From: Colias croceus
Taxonomy: Eukaryota > Arthropoda > Insecta > Lepidoptera > Pieridae
Length of the DNA: 64,000 nt
Reading direction: 5' to 3'
Assembly: GCF_905220415.1 (NCBI RefSeq)
Contig: NC_059549.1
Coordinates: 682,001 to 746,000, forward strand
A program made the translations under genes and the position numbers. Positions 42,880-53,631 of the stretch are shown piece by piece. The notes below the pieces were generated by a model. That model made no database searches. It was given only the letters and a program-made list of their open reading frames with translations, and was not told the origin of the DNA. Position 1 is the stretch's first letter. Each line of letters begins with the position of its first letter.

Positions 42880-45828
42880 ATGTCTTTAAGCAGTATAAAC
42901 AGCAATTCTGATGAATTTCTATCTATTTCATCGTCTGGTAGCTCGTGCAGTGACGGTAATTTTTACGATGCATCTTTTCCCTCTATCATTTCCTCTATTT
43001 CTTCCGTATTCTCCTCTTATCCTAAAAATTTCAACGTCGTTCACATAAACGCTCAGAGCATTCCGGCGCATTTTCCTGATATGTTGGTCTCTTTTGCCTG
43101 CGCAAATCTCCATGCCATCCTGGTGTCCGAGTCTTGGCTCAAACCTAGTCTCCCTTCTTCTTTCTATAATCTTCCTGGTTTTGAATTAATTCGTAACGAC
43201 CGTGTCGGGAGGGGTGGTGGGGGTGTAGCTATATACGTACGTTCACACATTCCCTTTACTGTTATTAGTTCTTCACCTCAGCCTCCTCCATCCGATGCGG
43301 CGGAACATCTTCTCATCGAAATATCTTTGCTTCATACCAAAGTCCTTCTGGGTGTTTTCTACAGTCCTTCTCTAACTACCAATTTCTTCAACTACTTTGA
43401 AAACACTCTTGATGAACACATTCCTTTATACACTCATGTTATTTTGATGGGTGATTTTAACACGTGTTTATTAAAACAGGATTCGCGTAGCTCTAAACTC
43501 CTTTCTATCACCGATTCCTTTAATTTACATTGTCTACCTTTAAATGCAACACACTTCTTTCCTAACTCTACTCCTTCCCTTTTAGATTTAATGTTTGTCT
43601 CGAATCCTAATCTTGTCCCTACGCACGGGCAATTCCCAGCTGTCCCCTTTTCCTATCACGACCTTATTTTTCTCTCCTATAATATCCAGATGCCCCGTGT
43701 TAAGAAAGTAACCGTTCTGCGTCGTAACTTTGGTGGTGTAGACATAGAGCGACTTTGTGATGATGCCCGCAATATTAATTGGTTGTCTGTCATAAATGCT
43801 GAATCGATTGATGACAAGGTGCAAGGCTTTAATTTCCTAATAACTCAGCTATATGATAGGCATGCACCACTAAGACCAGTTAAATTAAAGCACGCGCCTT
43901 CACCTTGGTTAACTCCCGAAATCAGACTTTTGATGAAGAAGAAGAATCGCGCTAAAGCTAAATTCAGATCCTGCAAATCTGATGCAAATCGTGAAAAATA
44001 CAAGAATATTCGAAATCACTGCAACACTATGTGTAGAGATGCACAACGACGCCATATCTATGATTCGGTCGAAAACGGCGACCCCCAACATATCTGGAAA
44101 TTTCTCAAATCATTAGGAGTTGGGAAAAATAACACTCATCAGCTTCCACCCGACCTTAACCTTAATAATCTTAACAGTTTCTTTTGTTCATATAACTCTA
44201 TCCCTAATTTCAATAACCAAATAAGTATAAATCATATTTCTAGCCTTCCAACTCCTAACTATCCCCCGTTTACTTTCACTCAATTCGCCGTAGCTGATGT
44301 TAAAAAGATTATCTTGTCTATATCTTCGAAGGCCGTTGGCACCGACTCCATTTGCCGTAATATGATCATTCCTATCCTTGATATCATTGTTCCGATCATT
44401 ACTCACATCCTGAATTTTTCAATTTCATCCCACAGCTTCCCTACCATTTGGAAAGATGCTCATGTTATCCCTTTACCTAAAAAGATTAATCCGTCATCCT
44501 TCAATGAGTATCGTCCCATTTCCATCCTACCTTTCCTGTCCAAAGTACTGGAACGCTTAGCTCATAAGCAGTTAAGCCAGTTCTTGTACGGTAACAATAT
44601 CCTTAGCCCATACCAATCCGGTTTCCGTCCTGGTCATAGCACGGTAACTGCCTTAGTCAAAGTCGCCGACGATATTCGCTTAAGTATGGACAAGCAGCAA
44701 CTCACTGTATTAACTTTATTGGACTTCAGTCATGCTTTTAACTCTGTTGACTTTGAAATCCTGCTGAGTCTGCTCAAGTCTATTAATATCTCTCCTACGG
44801 CAATTGATTGGTTTCGTAGTTACCTGACTGGTCGTCGGCAGCGTGTTATGTATGATGATAAATTTTCATCGTGGTGTAATATCGTTGCTGGAGTACCTCA
44901 GGGTGGCGTGTTGTCCCCACTTCTCTTTGCCATTTTTATAAATTCCTTGACTCCTCATATAACGTCTCTCTACCATATGTATGCAGATGATCTTCAAATT
45001 TACACCCATTCAGATGCAGGGTCTCTACCGGAGGCTATAAGAGTGACAAATGCTGATTTAGCCTCAATAAGTAATTGGAGTACACTTTTTGGCCTACAGA
45101 TCAACCCTAATAAAAGCCAGGTTATTATAATTGGAAGCCCGCATCATCGCTCAAAAATTAGCTGGTCCGATTTACCCCCCGTACAATTGGATGGAATTGT
45201 CATACCTTATAGTTCAAATGTAAAAAATCTTGGCATAACTTTTGATGAGGTTCTTTCTTGGGTGCCACATGTTAAAACTGTTAGCAAAAGAGTGTTCGGA
45301 GCTGCAAGCTCTTTAAAGCGGTTAAGTCACTTCTTGCCTATACCCACTAAGGTTATGCTTGCTCAATCCCTTCTCCTTCCCCTATTAGACTACGCGGACT
45401 CTTGTTACACGAACCTGAGCGAAGACCAACTCAATAGACTTGAGCGATTGCAAAATTTCTGCATCAGGTTTATATTTGGCCTTCGCAAATTTGATCATGT
45501 GTCTGAGTTTCGCAAGAAACTCAAGTGGTTACCAATCCGATTGCGTCGGAATGCTCACACTCTCCACCTCCTCTATTCCCTTCTTTTTAATCCACATACT
45601 CCTAGCTACTTGAAATCCAATTTCCATTACCTTGCTTCCGAGTCCTATACCCTACGATCCTCTAATAACTTTCTTCTTCGTTTCCCTGTGCATGGCACTA
45701 AATTATACGGTACATCGTTTACGGTGTCAGCAATCCGTTTATGGAATGCCCTTCCGGAAACGATTCGACGCGCCCAGACGTTACGATCGTTTAAAAAGAT
45801 GCTGAAAGACTACTATCTATCTATATAA
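42880..45828 (+). CDS. LINE ORF2 polyprotein: AP endonuclease plus reverse transcriptase, 982 aa, intact
   Basis: It starts at ATG 42880 after a T-rich run. Residues 1-45 are a Ser-rich leader. The endonuclease (about 50-270) has VVHINAQSI, LVSESWL, GRGGGGVAIYV, ILMGDFNTCLL, LLDLMFVSN and FSYHDLIFLS, so all main catalytic blocks are present; SDH reads YHD. The RT (about 510-770) has AHVIPLPKK, YRPISILPFLSKVLE, GFRPGHSTVTALVKVADDI, LTLLDFSHAFNSVDFEILL, GVPQGGVLSPLLFAIFIN and YADDLQIYT with the catalytic DD. The post-RT region (PLLDYADSCY, NRLERLQNFCIRFIFG, RLWNALPETIRRA) is complete. The 'LLDFS-AF--VDF' block and the tail place it in the CR1 group (Zenon-like is my best guess). Confidence 0.85.
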   Translation: MSLSSINSNSDEFLSISSSGSSCSDGNFYDASFPSIISSISSVFSSYPKNFNVVHINAQSIPAHFPDMLVSFACANLHAILVSESWLKPSLPSSFYNLPGFELIRNDRVGRGGGGVAIYVRSHIPFTVISSSPQPPPSDAAEHLLIEISLLHTKVLLGVFYSPSLTTNFFNYFENTLDEHIPLYTHVILMGDFNTCLLKQDSRSSKLLSITDSFNLHCLPLNATHFFPNSTPSLLDLMFVSNPNLVPTHGQFPAVPFSYHDLIFLSYNIQMPRVKKVTVLRRNFGGVDIERLCDDARNINWLSVINAESIDDKVQGFNFLITQLYDRHAPLRPVKLKHAPSPWLTPEIRLLMKKKNRAKAKFRSCKSDANREKYKNIRNHCNTMCRDAQRRHIYDSVENGDPQHIWKFLKSLGVGKNNTHQLPPDLNLNNLNSFFCSYNSIPNFNNQISINHISSLPTPNYPPFTFTQFAVADVKKIILSISSKAVGTDSICRNMIIPILDIIVPIITHILNFSISSHSFPTIWKDAHVIPLPKKINPSSFNEYRPISILPFLSKVLERLAHKQLSQFLYGNNILSPYQSGFRPGHSTVTALVKVADDIRLSMDKQQLTVLTLLDFSHAFNSVDFEILLSLLKSINISPTAIDWFRSYLTGRRQRVMYDDKFSSWCNIVAGVPQGGVLSPLLFAIFINSLTPHITSLYHMYADDLQIYTHSDAGSLPEAIRVTNADLASISNWSTLFGLQINPNKSQVIIIGSPHHRSKISWSDLPPVQLDGIVIPYSSNVKNLGITFDEVLSWVPHVKTVSKRVFGAASSLKRLSHFLPIPTKVMLAQSLLLPLLDYADSCYTNLSEDQLNRLERLQNFCIRFIFGLRKFDHVSEFRKKLKWLPIRLRRNAHTLHLLYSLLFNPHTPSYLKSNFHYLASESYTLRSSNNFLLRFPVHGTKLYGTSFTVSAIRLWNALPETIRRAQTLRSFKKMLKDYYLSI

Positions 45829-46661
45829 GTACTGTCTATGTATAGTATGTTTGTTGTTTATGTATATAATATATTTAAAATGTATCTATGTACATATATG
45901 AATATTTATTTAGTATGTTTAATGTTTATGTATATATGTATTGTATTTATGTAAACATAGTGTTTTGTGTATTATGCTTTATTTTATTTAAATATAGTTT
46001 TATTTTATTTTTTATTTTTGTTGTCAAATGCAAAATTACTAATTGGTACCTAAAGTTTTGATTTGTCCTTTGCCTGAAGGTTGCCTGGCAGAGATGGCTT
46101 TGAGCCATAAGGCCGCCATTTGTACATTTTGAATGGTTTTGTTGTATTTTTATTTTATAAGACTTTTGTAAGTACAATAAAGAGTAAATAAATAAATAAA
46201 TAAATATTTATTTTTTTATCATCTTCATCATCATCATTATCAGCCTAAACTTTATATTATTTTTTTTATAATTAGGTATATTTATTCATTAATAAGTATT
46301 GAAATACAACCTTCTCGTAACATAGGTCACGCATAACGCTTTTAAAGCGACAATAAGCTCGTAAAGCATTTGTCCCTACTTCAGTCAACTTCAATAAAGG
46401 TCAGACGTTAATTTATTAAAGAGGCCTCTTCACAGAGCCTGCTATCGACGCCAGGACGTTTTAATCTGGATGAAATAATATTTCAATACATCCGATCGTG
46501 AATGGTAATGAATTTCTGTTTACGGTTCTATTTTCTTTTATTAATAGTTAAAGTTATGTAGAAACATAATTTTGTAATTGTTATTAATGGAATGGTTTTC
46601 TTTGGAAAATTAATTTATGAAAGAAATTCGTAATGGAATTGATAGAATAGTTGTATAGTAT

Positions 46662-46905
46662 TGTATAAATTGACGATTTCGCGGGATTCACTTAAACACT
46701 CAACACTTTAAATTACTTTATTTTTACTTTAACACAATATTACACAAGTTACACAAGATACACAAGGCAGATAATTGACATGAAATTTCTTATACGTATT
46801 CAACAAAACATTTCGCTAGTGCGATGCAAAAGTAAAGTGTCGCCATCTATTGGTAACTTATGAAACTAATTGTCGTAACTTGACATATTGTAACATAATT
46901 AGACA
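46662..46905 (-). repeat. 3' LTR of the BEL/Pao element
   Basis: 244 bp, beginning and ending TG...CA on both strands (TGTATAAATTGACG to TAATTAGACA on the plus strand). It matches the interrupted 5' LTR. Confidence 0.9.
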
Positions 46906-47129
46906 TTCCGCCCACCAAGGACTAGTCCGGAACAAAAAAATAACTAAAATATACCTCTAAACAAAACAAAAAATAACTAAACAAAACGTTACCGATACCG
47001 CCCACCGTGATACATCAACGTAGTGGCGTTAAACTCATACACAAACAAATACATATTAGCACACTTCAATCAACTGACCTTCCTAAAATTGAATAACTTT
47101 ATAAGATAATCTTCTATTAACTAATCCTT

Positions 47130-48554
47130 TTATTTAGGCAAAATACTAATTTTACTTAACGGTCGTTTTAAATATCCATTCTTACACTTAATTGTTACAA
47201 CACGAGTTATATTATCTGATCCAATATGTTTGTTTACAATTTTTCCTAAAATCCATTTAGAAGGTGGAACGTTATCATCTCTAATTATACAAATATCATT
47301 AATATTAGGTTCTTCTAATTTCGAATTCCATTTATACCTCTGATTTAAAGTAACCAAATATTCTTTAGACCATCTACGCCAAAAATTATTAACCATTTTT
47401 TGAATAACATTCCATCTTTCTAATTTATTTACATTACAATCATCATAATTACGATCACTTATATTTATAACCGGTTCACCTATTAAAAAATGACCTGGGG
47501 TCAGTGGGAGAGGGTCATCTGCTTCACTACTAATAACAGAAATTGGCCTAGAATTAAGACATGCTTCGATCTGTGATAGTACTGTAGCTAATTCCTCATA
47601 CGTTAAAATGCTGTCACCTATGACCCGTTTCAAATGGTTCTTAGCACAACGCACTCCGGCCTCCCATATCCCTCCAAAATTAGGTGATTGCGGCGGTATA
47701 AAATGCCACGTCGTAAATTCCAATGTAAGAAGTTCCGCAATTTCATTAGGTAAACTGGATTTAGCAGAGTCAAACATTTCTCGTAAATGTTTGTCCGCAC
47801 CAACAAAGTTTGTGCCATTATCACTGAACAAATCCTGGCAACGTCCACGTCTAGACGTGAAGCGTCTAAAAGCGGCGATAAATCCCTTAGCGGTTAAATC
47901 TGTTACAGCCTCAATGTGTATAGCCCTTGTGACCATACAGACGAAAAGACAAATGTAGCCTTTATAAGACTTTGCCCCTCGACCTGGAGAAAACTTAATA
48001 TTGACTGGGCCTGCATAATCAACACCGGTTGCCGTAAATGGCTTGCAAGGCTTCAGTCTAGTATCTGGAAGCTGTCCCATTAACTGCACTCTCGATGCTT
48101 TCGAATATCGTAAGCACGTGAGGCACTTCCTATAATGTTGTTTTACTAGATCCCTACAGCGTACTATCCAATATTTTGTCCGAATGTAATTTATCATGAT
48201 TTGCGGTCCACCGTGCAAAGTTTTTTCGTGAGCATCCGATATTAACAACTGGGTAAGATGAGACTTAGCTGGCATAATTATCGGGTGCTTCGTGTTATGG
48301 TTTGCGTGAGCCTTATCAATCCGACCACCGACTCTTAATATTCCATTTCGATCTAAAATGGGACAAAGAGTACGAAGGGGACTTCTCTTCGGTATATCCT
48401 TTTTATTCTCTAAAACCTTGATCTCTTCTTCAAACGCAATCCCTTGAACCTGTTTAATACATTTTTCTAATGTTTCATTCATTTCGATTTCGTACAGTTG
48501 ATTTTTCATACAGCTCTTCACACAATTGTTCCTCTCTTGTAAATTTCTTAACAA
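47130..48554 (-). pseudogene. BEL/Pao integrase and C-terminal DUF5641-type region, separated from the rest of Pol by a deletion
   Basis: The first codons (MLRNLQERNN) are out-of-frame read of the upstream Pol; genuine integrase sequence starts near NETLEKCIKQV. In order: an H2C2 zinc domain (HEKTLHGGPQIMINYIR, then CLTCLRYSKA), the catalytic core with VDYAGPV, FSDNGTNFVGA and GGIWEAGVRCAKNHLKR supplying D, D and E, and the tail with WRRWSKEYLVTLNQR and PPSKWILGKIVNKHIG typical of Pao-type DUF5641. Core and tail are uninterrupted to the stop at 47130. It overlaps the Gag ORF by 80 bases in another frame because of the RT deletion near 48475-48500. Confidence 0.8.
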
Positions 48555-50472
48555 TCATATCTGGCTCAGCTTCTAGTTCCCAAAAACGCTTCAAAAAATC
48601 ATCGTCAGTTCTAACCTGTAAATGAAAACTTTTAGCCTTGTATTTATCTGAAAGTGAATCAGATACCTTACCCGATAAAACCCAACCAAAGGCCGTATTC
48701 TGCGCTATTAAATTTCCCTTGGGTTGTTTCATCATACCTGTTAATAAAATCTCAGCATAAACTTCTGCCCCTAATAAAACATCAATCTTACCTGGTGTTG
48801 CATAACCTGGGTCCGCTAATTCTACATTCTCGAGTTCGAGCCAATTCGGAGCATCTAATTTCACACATGGAAGCATAGACGTAAGTGAAGTTAATACATA
48901 AGCCTTAACATTAATAGAAAATTCTGAGTTATGACGCGATTTTAAACATAATGTTACAACATGTTTAATATGCATTTGACCATCTCCCAGACCTGATACC
49001 AAACCATTAACAGATGTACGTTTAAGACCGAGTAACTGAACAGTTGCTTCAGTTACAAATGACGCTTGCGAGCCTTGGTCTAGCAATGCTCGTACCATAA
49101 ATAAGTTACCATTGTTTGACTGAGCCTTAAGTAGTGTCGTAGCTAGCAGAACATGATAGCTTTTATGCTCTCTTTTGGCAAAATTTGCCACAATCTTTGA
49201 TTCTACTAGCGTAGACGAAGTTTTATTCTCAATCCCATCATTTTCTTCTTGTGTCCTTTGAGTGTTTTCAATGAATCCTGTCTTCTCTAAATGCAACATA
49301 GTATTATGTCTACGTCCGCATTTCTTGCAACAAATTGATTGTCGACATTTACTTACAATATGTGTAGGTTGCAAACAATTAAAGCATAACCCCTTATTCT
49401 GTACGTGATTCCTTCGTTCTTCTACTGATTGCTTCTTAAACTGTGTGCATGTATTTATATAATGATTGTCACCACAAACTGAACATATATTCTCTGTCTT
49501 CTTATTCTGTAGGATAGCTCCGTGAAAAGAACTTTTAACCAATTGCTTCTTTTGTGACGTCTCATGTCTTACAGGTTGTTTTCCCGAATCTATCATCTCC
49601 AAACTACGAAATCTCGCTTCCAAAAAATCCACTAACTGAGACCAAGTTGGTAATTCATCGGCACATGACGTGCTTATCTGATTCTCCCATAGTTTATGCG
49701 ATTGTACATCAAGCTTTGAAACTACCAAATAAATCACAATTGCATCCCAAGTTGCTGTTGGTATTCCCATATTATTTAGCGCTTGTAATACTGATGTAGT
49801 TGTATCCAGAAGTTGCTTAATCGCTTGTGCAGATTCACCATTAATTTGTTTTTGTCCAAATAACTTTTTTAGAACAGCATTTAAATTATATCTTTTATTA
49901 TTGTATCGTTTTGTTAATTGGTTCCAAGCCTCTTGGTAGTTTTTATCAACAGTAGGAAAATTTCGTAACAAATTCTCTGGTTCTCCCGAGATACTACTCT
50001 TTAAATAATGCATTTTTTGCACGGGTGATAATTTTTCATTATTGTGTATAAGCGACAAAAACATATCGTAAAATGTCTGCCACTCCTCATATTTTCCTGA
50101 AAATGTTGGTAAATGAATTCTCGGTAGCTTTACATCGTCACTAGTCATCGTATTCGATGTTGGTATCGGGTTATTGAACACTTCTTCAAGCTTCTCTTTT
50201 AGTTCCGTCACATGGTCTATGTATATCTCCTCAAACTTATTATAGTCGTCTTCTATAAAATATGGTAAAGATTCTAGTTGTTCCGATGTTACTATTTGTA
50301 TTAGCTCTGTATGATTTCGTTTGAATTCTAAATAAAAATCTTCCAAATTTTTTATTCTAGTTTCCAAATACTGCTTAGTGATTCTACCTTTCGGACTCTT
50401 CTTAAAGTTTATTTGTGCCTTTTCTAATCTTGACAACAAATCCGCTTGATTTTTAATTACTTTTGAAGCCAT
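48475..50472 (-). pseudogene. BEL/Pao Gag and aspartic protease (A17 family), truncated where RT should start, 665 aa
   Basis: It starts at ATG 50472 (MASKVIKNQADLLSRLEKAQ). Residues about 110-300 are the DUF1759 Gag domain (LPRIHLPTFSGKYEEWQTFY). Zinc knuckles follow at about 330-395: CSVCGDNHYINTC, CFNCLQPTHIVSKC and CCKKCGRRHNTMLH. The A17 protease at about 455-600 has VRALLDQGSQASFVTE (D-Q-G-S) and DVLLGAEVYAEILL. The last segment FWELEAEPDMIV leads in Pao elements into RT. Here it stops after about 20 more residues, where the RT/RNase H part has been deleted. Confidence 0.8.
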
Positions 50473-50514
50473 ATTAAATTAAATATTAATAATATAGTTT
50501 TATAAATTTTAAAA

Positions 50515-50895
50515 TTTTCAAAGTTTCAAAAATCTCCAAGTCTATAGAATAATTCAGAAATTTCTTCAAAGTCCATATAATAAATTCTCAGATTTTTCCA
50601 AGTCCTTACAATAAAATCTCAAATATTTTCTAAGTCCATATAATAAACTATCAGATTTTTCCAAGTCCTTAGAATAAAATCTCCAATATTTTCTAAGTCT
50701 ATATAATAAACTATCAGATTTTTCCAAGTCCTTAGAATAAAATCTCCAATATTTTCTAAGTCCATATAATAAATTATGAAATTTTTACAAGTCCTTAGAA
50801 TAAATTATCTTCAAATATTTTCTAAGTCCATATAATAAAATATGAAATTTTTACAAGTTCTACTTATCGGAAATTTTTCTAAGTCTTTCAAAGTC
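50515..50895 (-). repeat. Tandem repeat in the BEL/Pao leader, about 65-bp period, roughly five units
   Basis: Each unit combines TTTTCTAAGTCCATATAATA and TTTTTCCAAGTCCTTAGAAT with small changes. It lies between the primer-binding site and the Gag start. Such arrays occur in some BEL leaders. Confidence 0.7.
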
Positions 50896-50922
50896 CAAAG
50901 TCCATCTTAGGTTTCGGCACCA

Positions 50923-50955
50923 TGTATAAATTGACGATTTCGCGGGATTCACTTA
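50923..50955 (-). repeat. 5' LTR of the BEL/Pao element, inner piece (33 bp)
   Basis: It matches 46662-46694. The LTR resumes at 53018. Confidence 0.9.
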
Positions 50956-51271
50956 TGCCCGGTTCCTATATTTGAAAAACGATCCGTTTTAGTTACGAAT
51001 AGTAGTATAATTAACCAAGCGTAAGCGAAAATCGTTCCTATAAAAAACGTCTCGTCAAGCAACTTACCGACGGCTTCCTACTAACGGATGGGAGGGTTAC
51101 TATTAACGAACGGTAAGCATATTGTATGGAGAAGACAGTTTATCGCGTTCCTATAAATATTTTTAATGTCATTATGCTGTCAAAGTTACTATTCGTATAG
51201 CATTTTGTTTACCCGTCGATTTCGGGCGGTTAAATTCTTACTATTTCATTGTTTCCGCTTCAATATCGAAA

Positions 51272-51647
51272 TGTGGAGTTCAGATAGTGATAGAGAAGTG
51301 TTTAATATTATATCGAATTTCGGAAGAAGATAGTGGGCGTGAAAGAGTATATATTATAGAGAAGGAGTGGATTTTTTTGCGACCCTCACGAATCTCACGA
51401 ATTTCAATTGAGATTTCGACTTGATAAAGAATCTGTTGAACAATTACTTCTTGAAATTTATCCAGACGTACGAATAAAAGGAGCCAGGTTAGTTTAATGG
51501 AGGCATTAATATTATACCAAACACGTCTAACCTTACATACCTAATTTATGTTGTCATTTCAGGAATCATGGGGTATCTCCATAACATCAATTACTGTTGA
51601 CGCTGAGGTTCTATGCTTTAGGCACAATATCGATATCAGTGGCAGAC
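51272..51647 (+). pseudogene. Harbinger transposase fragment (N-terminal exons only)
   Basis: Exon 1 starts at ATG 51272 (MWSSDSDREVFNIISNFG), shifts frame, and continues CDPHESHEFQLRFRLDKESV and EQLLLEIYPDVRIKGA to a GTTAGT donor at 51488. Exon 2 opens at 51563 after CATTTCAG in matching phase: NHGVSP, a TAA stop, then HQLLLTLRFYALGTISISVA. 'LR-FYA-G----V-D' is the hallmark block before the HARBI1-type DDE core. It is cut at 51647 by a Helitron, and the catalytic core is absent. Confidence 0.65.
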
Positions 51648-51795
51648 CTATTTCCCTTGGTCACGGCATCACTCGTGAACGGGTGGACCGATTTCGATAA
51701 TTATTTTTTTATAATGTTCCTTGAAGTACGAGGATGGTTATTATGGAAAGAAAACATAAACATGTACCAAGGGCGAAGCCGGGGCGGACCTCTAG
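51648..51795 (+). mobile_element. Helitron-like element, Lep1 type, 5'-truncated, inserted in the Harbinger transposase
   Basis: It shares CTATTTCCCTTGGTCACGGC and GTGAACGGGTGGACCGATTT with 18293-18466 (inverted). It ends GGGCGAAGCCGGGGCGGACC then TCTAG (CTAG 51792-51795) followed by T. It lacks the TC start, so the insertion was followed by a deletion or the copy was short from the outset. Confidence 0.6.
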
Positions 51796-52156
51796 TATAT
51801 ATATATATGTCTATGTTTGCAATGTAGAAATCAATTTTTTAAACATTGTATTGTAAATAATAAAAAATAAATAAAAGTACATAATAAAATGGAATAAAAG
51901 TTTTATTTCTTTATTACAGTTTAATTTTACATAATAATATGTAACTACGTAATATATGCCAAAGAACTGTCCTGTGATTCTTACACGACAACCCTCCATC
52001 GATTATCATCTTCTATATTATATTCCTTAACGCTGTAATAGGCTCTCTGAACTAAATACATTTTTTACATAAGATTTACATTTAGCACTACCTAACAAAT
52101 TCTTTTTCTACCGTATGTCTAGATATATTGCTTAATAATATACAAAAATTAATTAG

Positions 52157-52503
52157 TTATTGTGTGTTCAGTATTTCAATTATTTCTTCATAATATTTGT
52201 CCATCATCCTTATTATGTTTGAATTTTTTGGCTGAAAATAAAAAGTTTTCCTGGTAGGTATTTGACCAATTTTTGCATTAAATGTGTTGGTCAACGAAGT
52301 CCAACATTCATCCTTTAATTTATTCGTAGAAGCATTAGTCTCCTTACTGGTTATAATTGAGCAACCTCGTCTTTACTCATAGCCTTCTTCGATTTCTGTA
52401 ACAGAAATATATGTTTGACTTTAAGAGTGTCCGAAGCAAAAAGTAAGCGGCAGACGATTTTAAAGAAGAAATATAAAGGCGTACTTACCGGCGTAATATC
52501 CAT
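52157..52503 (-). pseudogene. Harbinger Myb/SANT-like accessory gene, frameshifted
   Basis: Exon 1 is MDITP (ATG 52503) with a perfect GTAAGT donor at 52488. The acceptor (TGTTACAG) precedes 52395. Exon 2 begins KSKKAMSKDEVAQL, hits a stop, and in the next frame reads IITSKETNASTNKLKDECWT and SLTNTFNA, then RKTFYFQP and KYYEEIIEIL to TAA. A Trp-containing helix followed by 'FNA' and a basic segment fits the Myb/SANT-like DNA-binding protein that recruits Harbinger transposase to DNA. One frameshift disables it. Confidence 0.55.
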
Positions 52504-53017
52504 TTTTAATAAATATATAAACAGTCGTCGTTGTATTGTTCAATTCAATTCAATTATAAAACTTGACAATGAATCATCAATCAACAATGAATGACAATAA
52601 TTTGACAACTGACAAGCAATGCACGCGTGCGCGAGAAAAACGTTCCGTTTTTGCTTTCTGTGTAACGCATTAGGTTGTTTAGAAGGAAAATTATCACGCA
52701 GATGTCTACAAATATATAGTTCTTTAGTATTAGTTCTTTATTAATAAGAAACTTTATTCTTAAAGTTTATAATTCGGCTGTATATTTAACTTATTTTGTC
52801 CTGAATTTTGTGTTATTTTAATTTCAATTTGGCTTATAACGAAACGCACATCTGTGAGTGAAGAGGGCTCGGTATTTTTATGACCAACGGATGTCCGTCG
52901 ATAGCACGTCAAGAAATAAAATTGTGGAACGGTAATAACGACTCGTAGTTAGTTCTAGAAAAACGGATAGTAGCTTTGATACTATGACGATCCGTTGAAT
53001 ATAGGAACCGGGCATTA

Positions 53018-53228
53018 AACACTCAACACTTTAAATTACTTTATTTTTACTTTAACACAATATTACACAAGTTACACAAGATACACAAGGCAGATAATTG
53101 ACATGAAATTTCTTATACGTATTCAACAAAACATTTCGCTAGTGCGATGCAAAAGTAAAGTGTCGCCATCTATTGGTAACTTATGAAACTAATTGTCGTA
53201 ACTTGACATATTGTAACATAATTAGACA
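53018..53228 (-). repeat. 5' LTR of the BEL/Pao element, outer piece (211 bp)
   Basis: Together with 50923-50955 it restores the same 244-bp length as the 3' LTR, ending TAATTAGACA on the plus strand. Confidence 0.9.
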
Positions 53229-53425
53229 AGTATGTTCCCATCAATTTGTGTAATTTTGGTAAATAATAATGTGTCAACTAAAAAGCCAAGGGTTTGAAAA
53301 TTAAAATATATAATTTACTATAATGTAGGTACATATAGGTTATGTAACAGCTTTAATAATAAGAGCTTGATCGAAGGACTAGACAATTTCAAGTAACATT
53401 TAGAAATAATGGTATTTCAAGCTTA

Positions 53426-53631
53426 TCTACACTAATATTATAAAGAGGAAAACTTTGTTTGTTTATTTGATTGTAATGAATGGGCTCATAAACTACTGGA
53501 CCGATTTTAAAAATTCTTTCACCATTCGAAAGCTACATTATCTACAAGTAATATTATAGGCTAGGTATATATTATCACGCTAAGACCAACAGGAGCGGAG
53601 CCACGCGGGTGAAACCGCGCGGCACAGCTAG
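53426..53631 (+). mobile_element. Helitron-like element, Lep1 type, well preserved
   Basis: It starts TCTACACTAATATTATAAAG, with GGGCTCATAAACTACTGGAC and AGGAGCGGAGCCACGCGGG, and ends GGCACAG then CTAG. It lies exactly between A53425 and T53632. Confidence 0.8.

Larger units (their letters stand above)
41536..46204 (+). mobile_element. CR1-clade LINE with two open ORFs, potentially coding-competent
   Basis: ORF1 (41536-42291), a long AT-rich spacer (588 nt), ORF2 (42880-45828) and a 3' UTR with a conserved stem-loop (GATGGCTTTGAGCCATAAGG near 46092) ending in (AAATA/TAAA)n at 46170-46204. Both ORFs are free of stops and frameshifts. The 5' end is uncertain and a target duplication was not found. 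Confidence 0.8.
50956..53014 (+). mobile_element. PIF/Harbinger transposon inserted in the BEL 5' LTR, TSD TTA, both genes degraded
   Basis: The TIRs begin TGCCCGGTTCCTATATT at both ends. TTA is duplicated at 50953-50955 and 53015-53017, and the intact 3' LTR shows the empty site with one TTA. The standard Harbinger pair is present, facing each other: a transposase on the plus strand (51272-51647) and a Myb/SANT-like gene on the minus strand (52157-52503). A Helitron sits inside the transposase. Confidence 0.8.
46662..53228 (-). mobile_element. BEL/Pao LTR retrotransposon, internally deleted, with a transposon in its 5' LTR
   Basis: It has a perfect 5-bp target duplication AGTAT (46657-46661; 53229-53233). 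The LTRs are 244 bp each and look essentially identical by eye once the insert is removed, so insertion was recent. The primer-binding site follows the 5' LTR directly (TGGTGCCGAAAC, 50922-50911 on the minus strand). The polypurine tract before the 3' LTR is GGTGGGCGGAA (46916-46906). A Gag-protease ORF and an integrase ORF remain. Reverse transcriptase and RNase H are missing. No envelope gene. Confidence 0.9.

Noticed and set aside
42001..44406. Several minus-strand open frames of 60-92 codons
   Set aside because: They are antisense shadows of the LINE ORF1 and ORF2 and have no motifs.
47608..49799. Plus-strand open frames of 74-116 codons
   Set aside because: They are antisense to the BEL Gag and integrase frames.
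50515..50895. Regular 65-bp repeats resembling a CRISPR-like array
   Set aside because: The units are contiguous, without unique spacers, and lie in the leader of a BEL retrotransposon in insect DNA.
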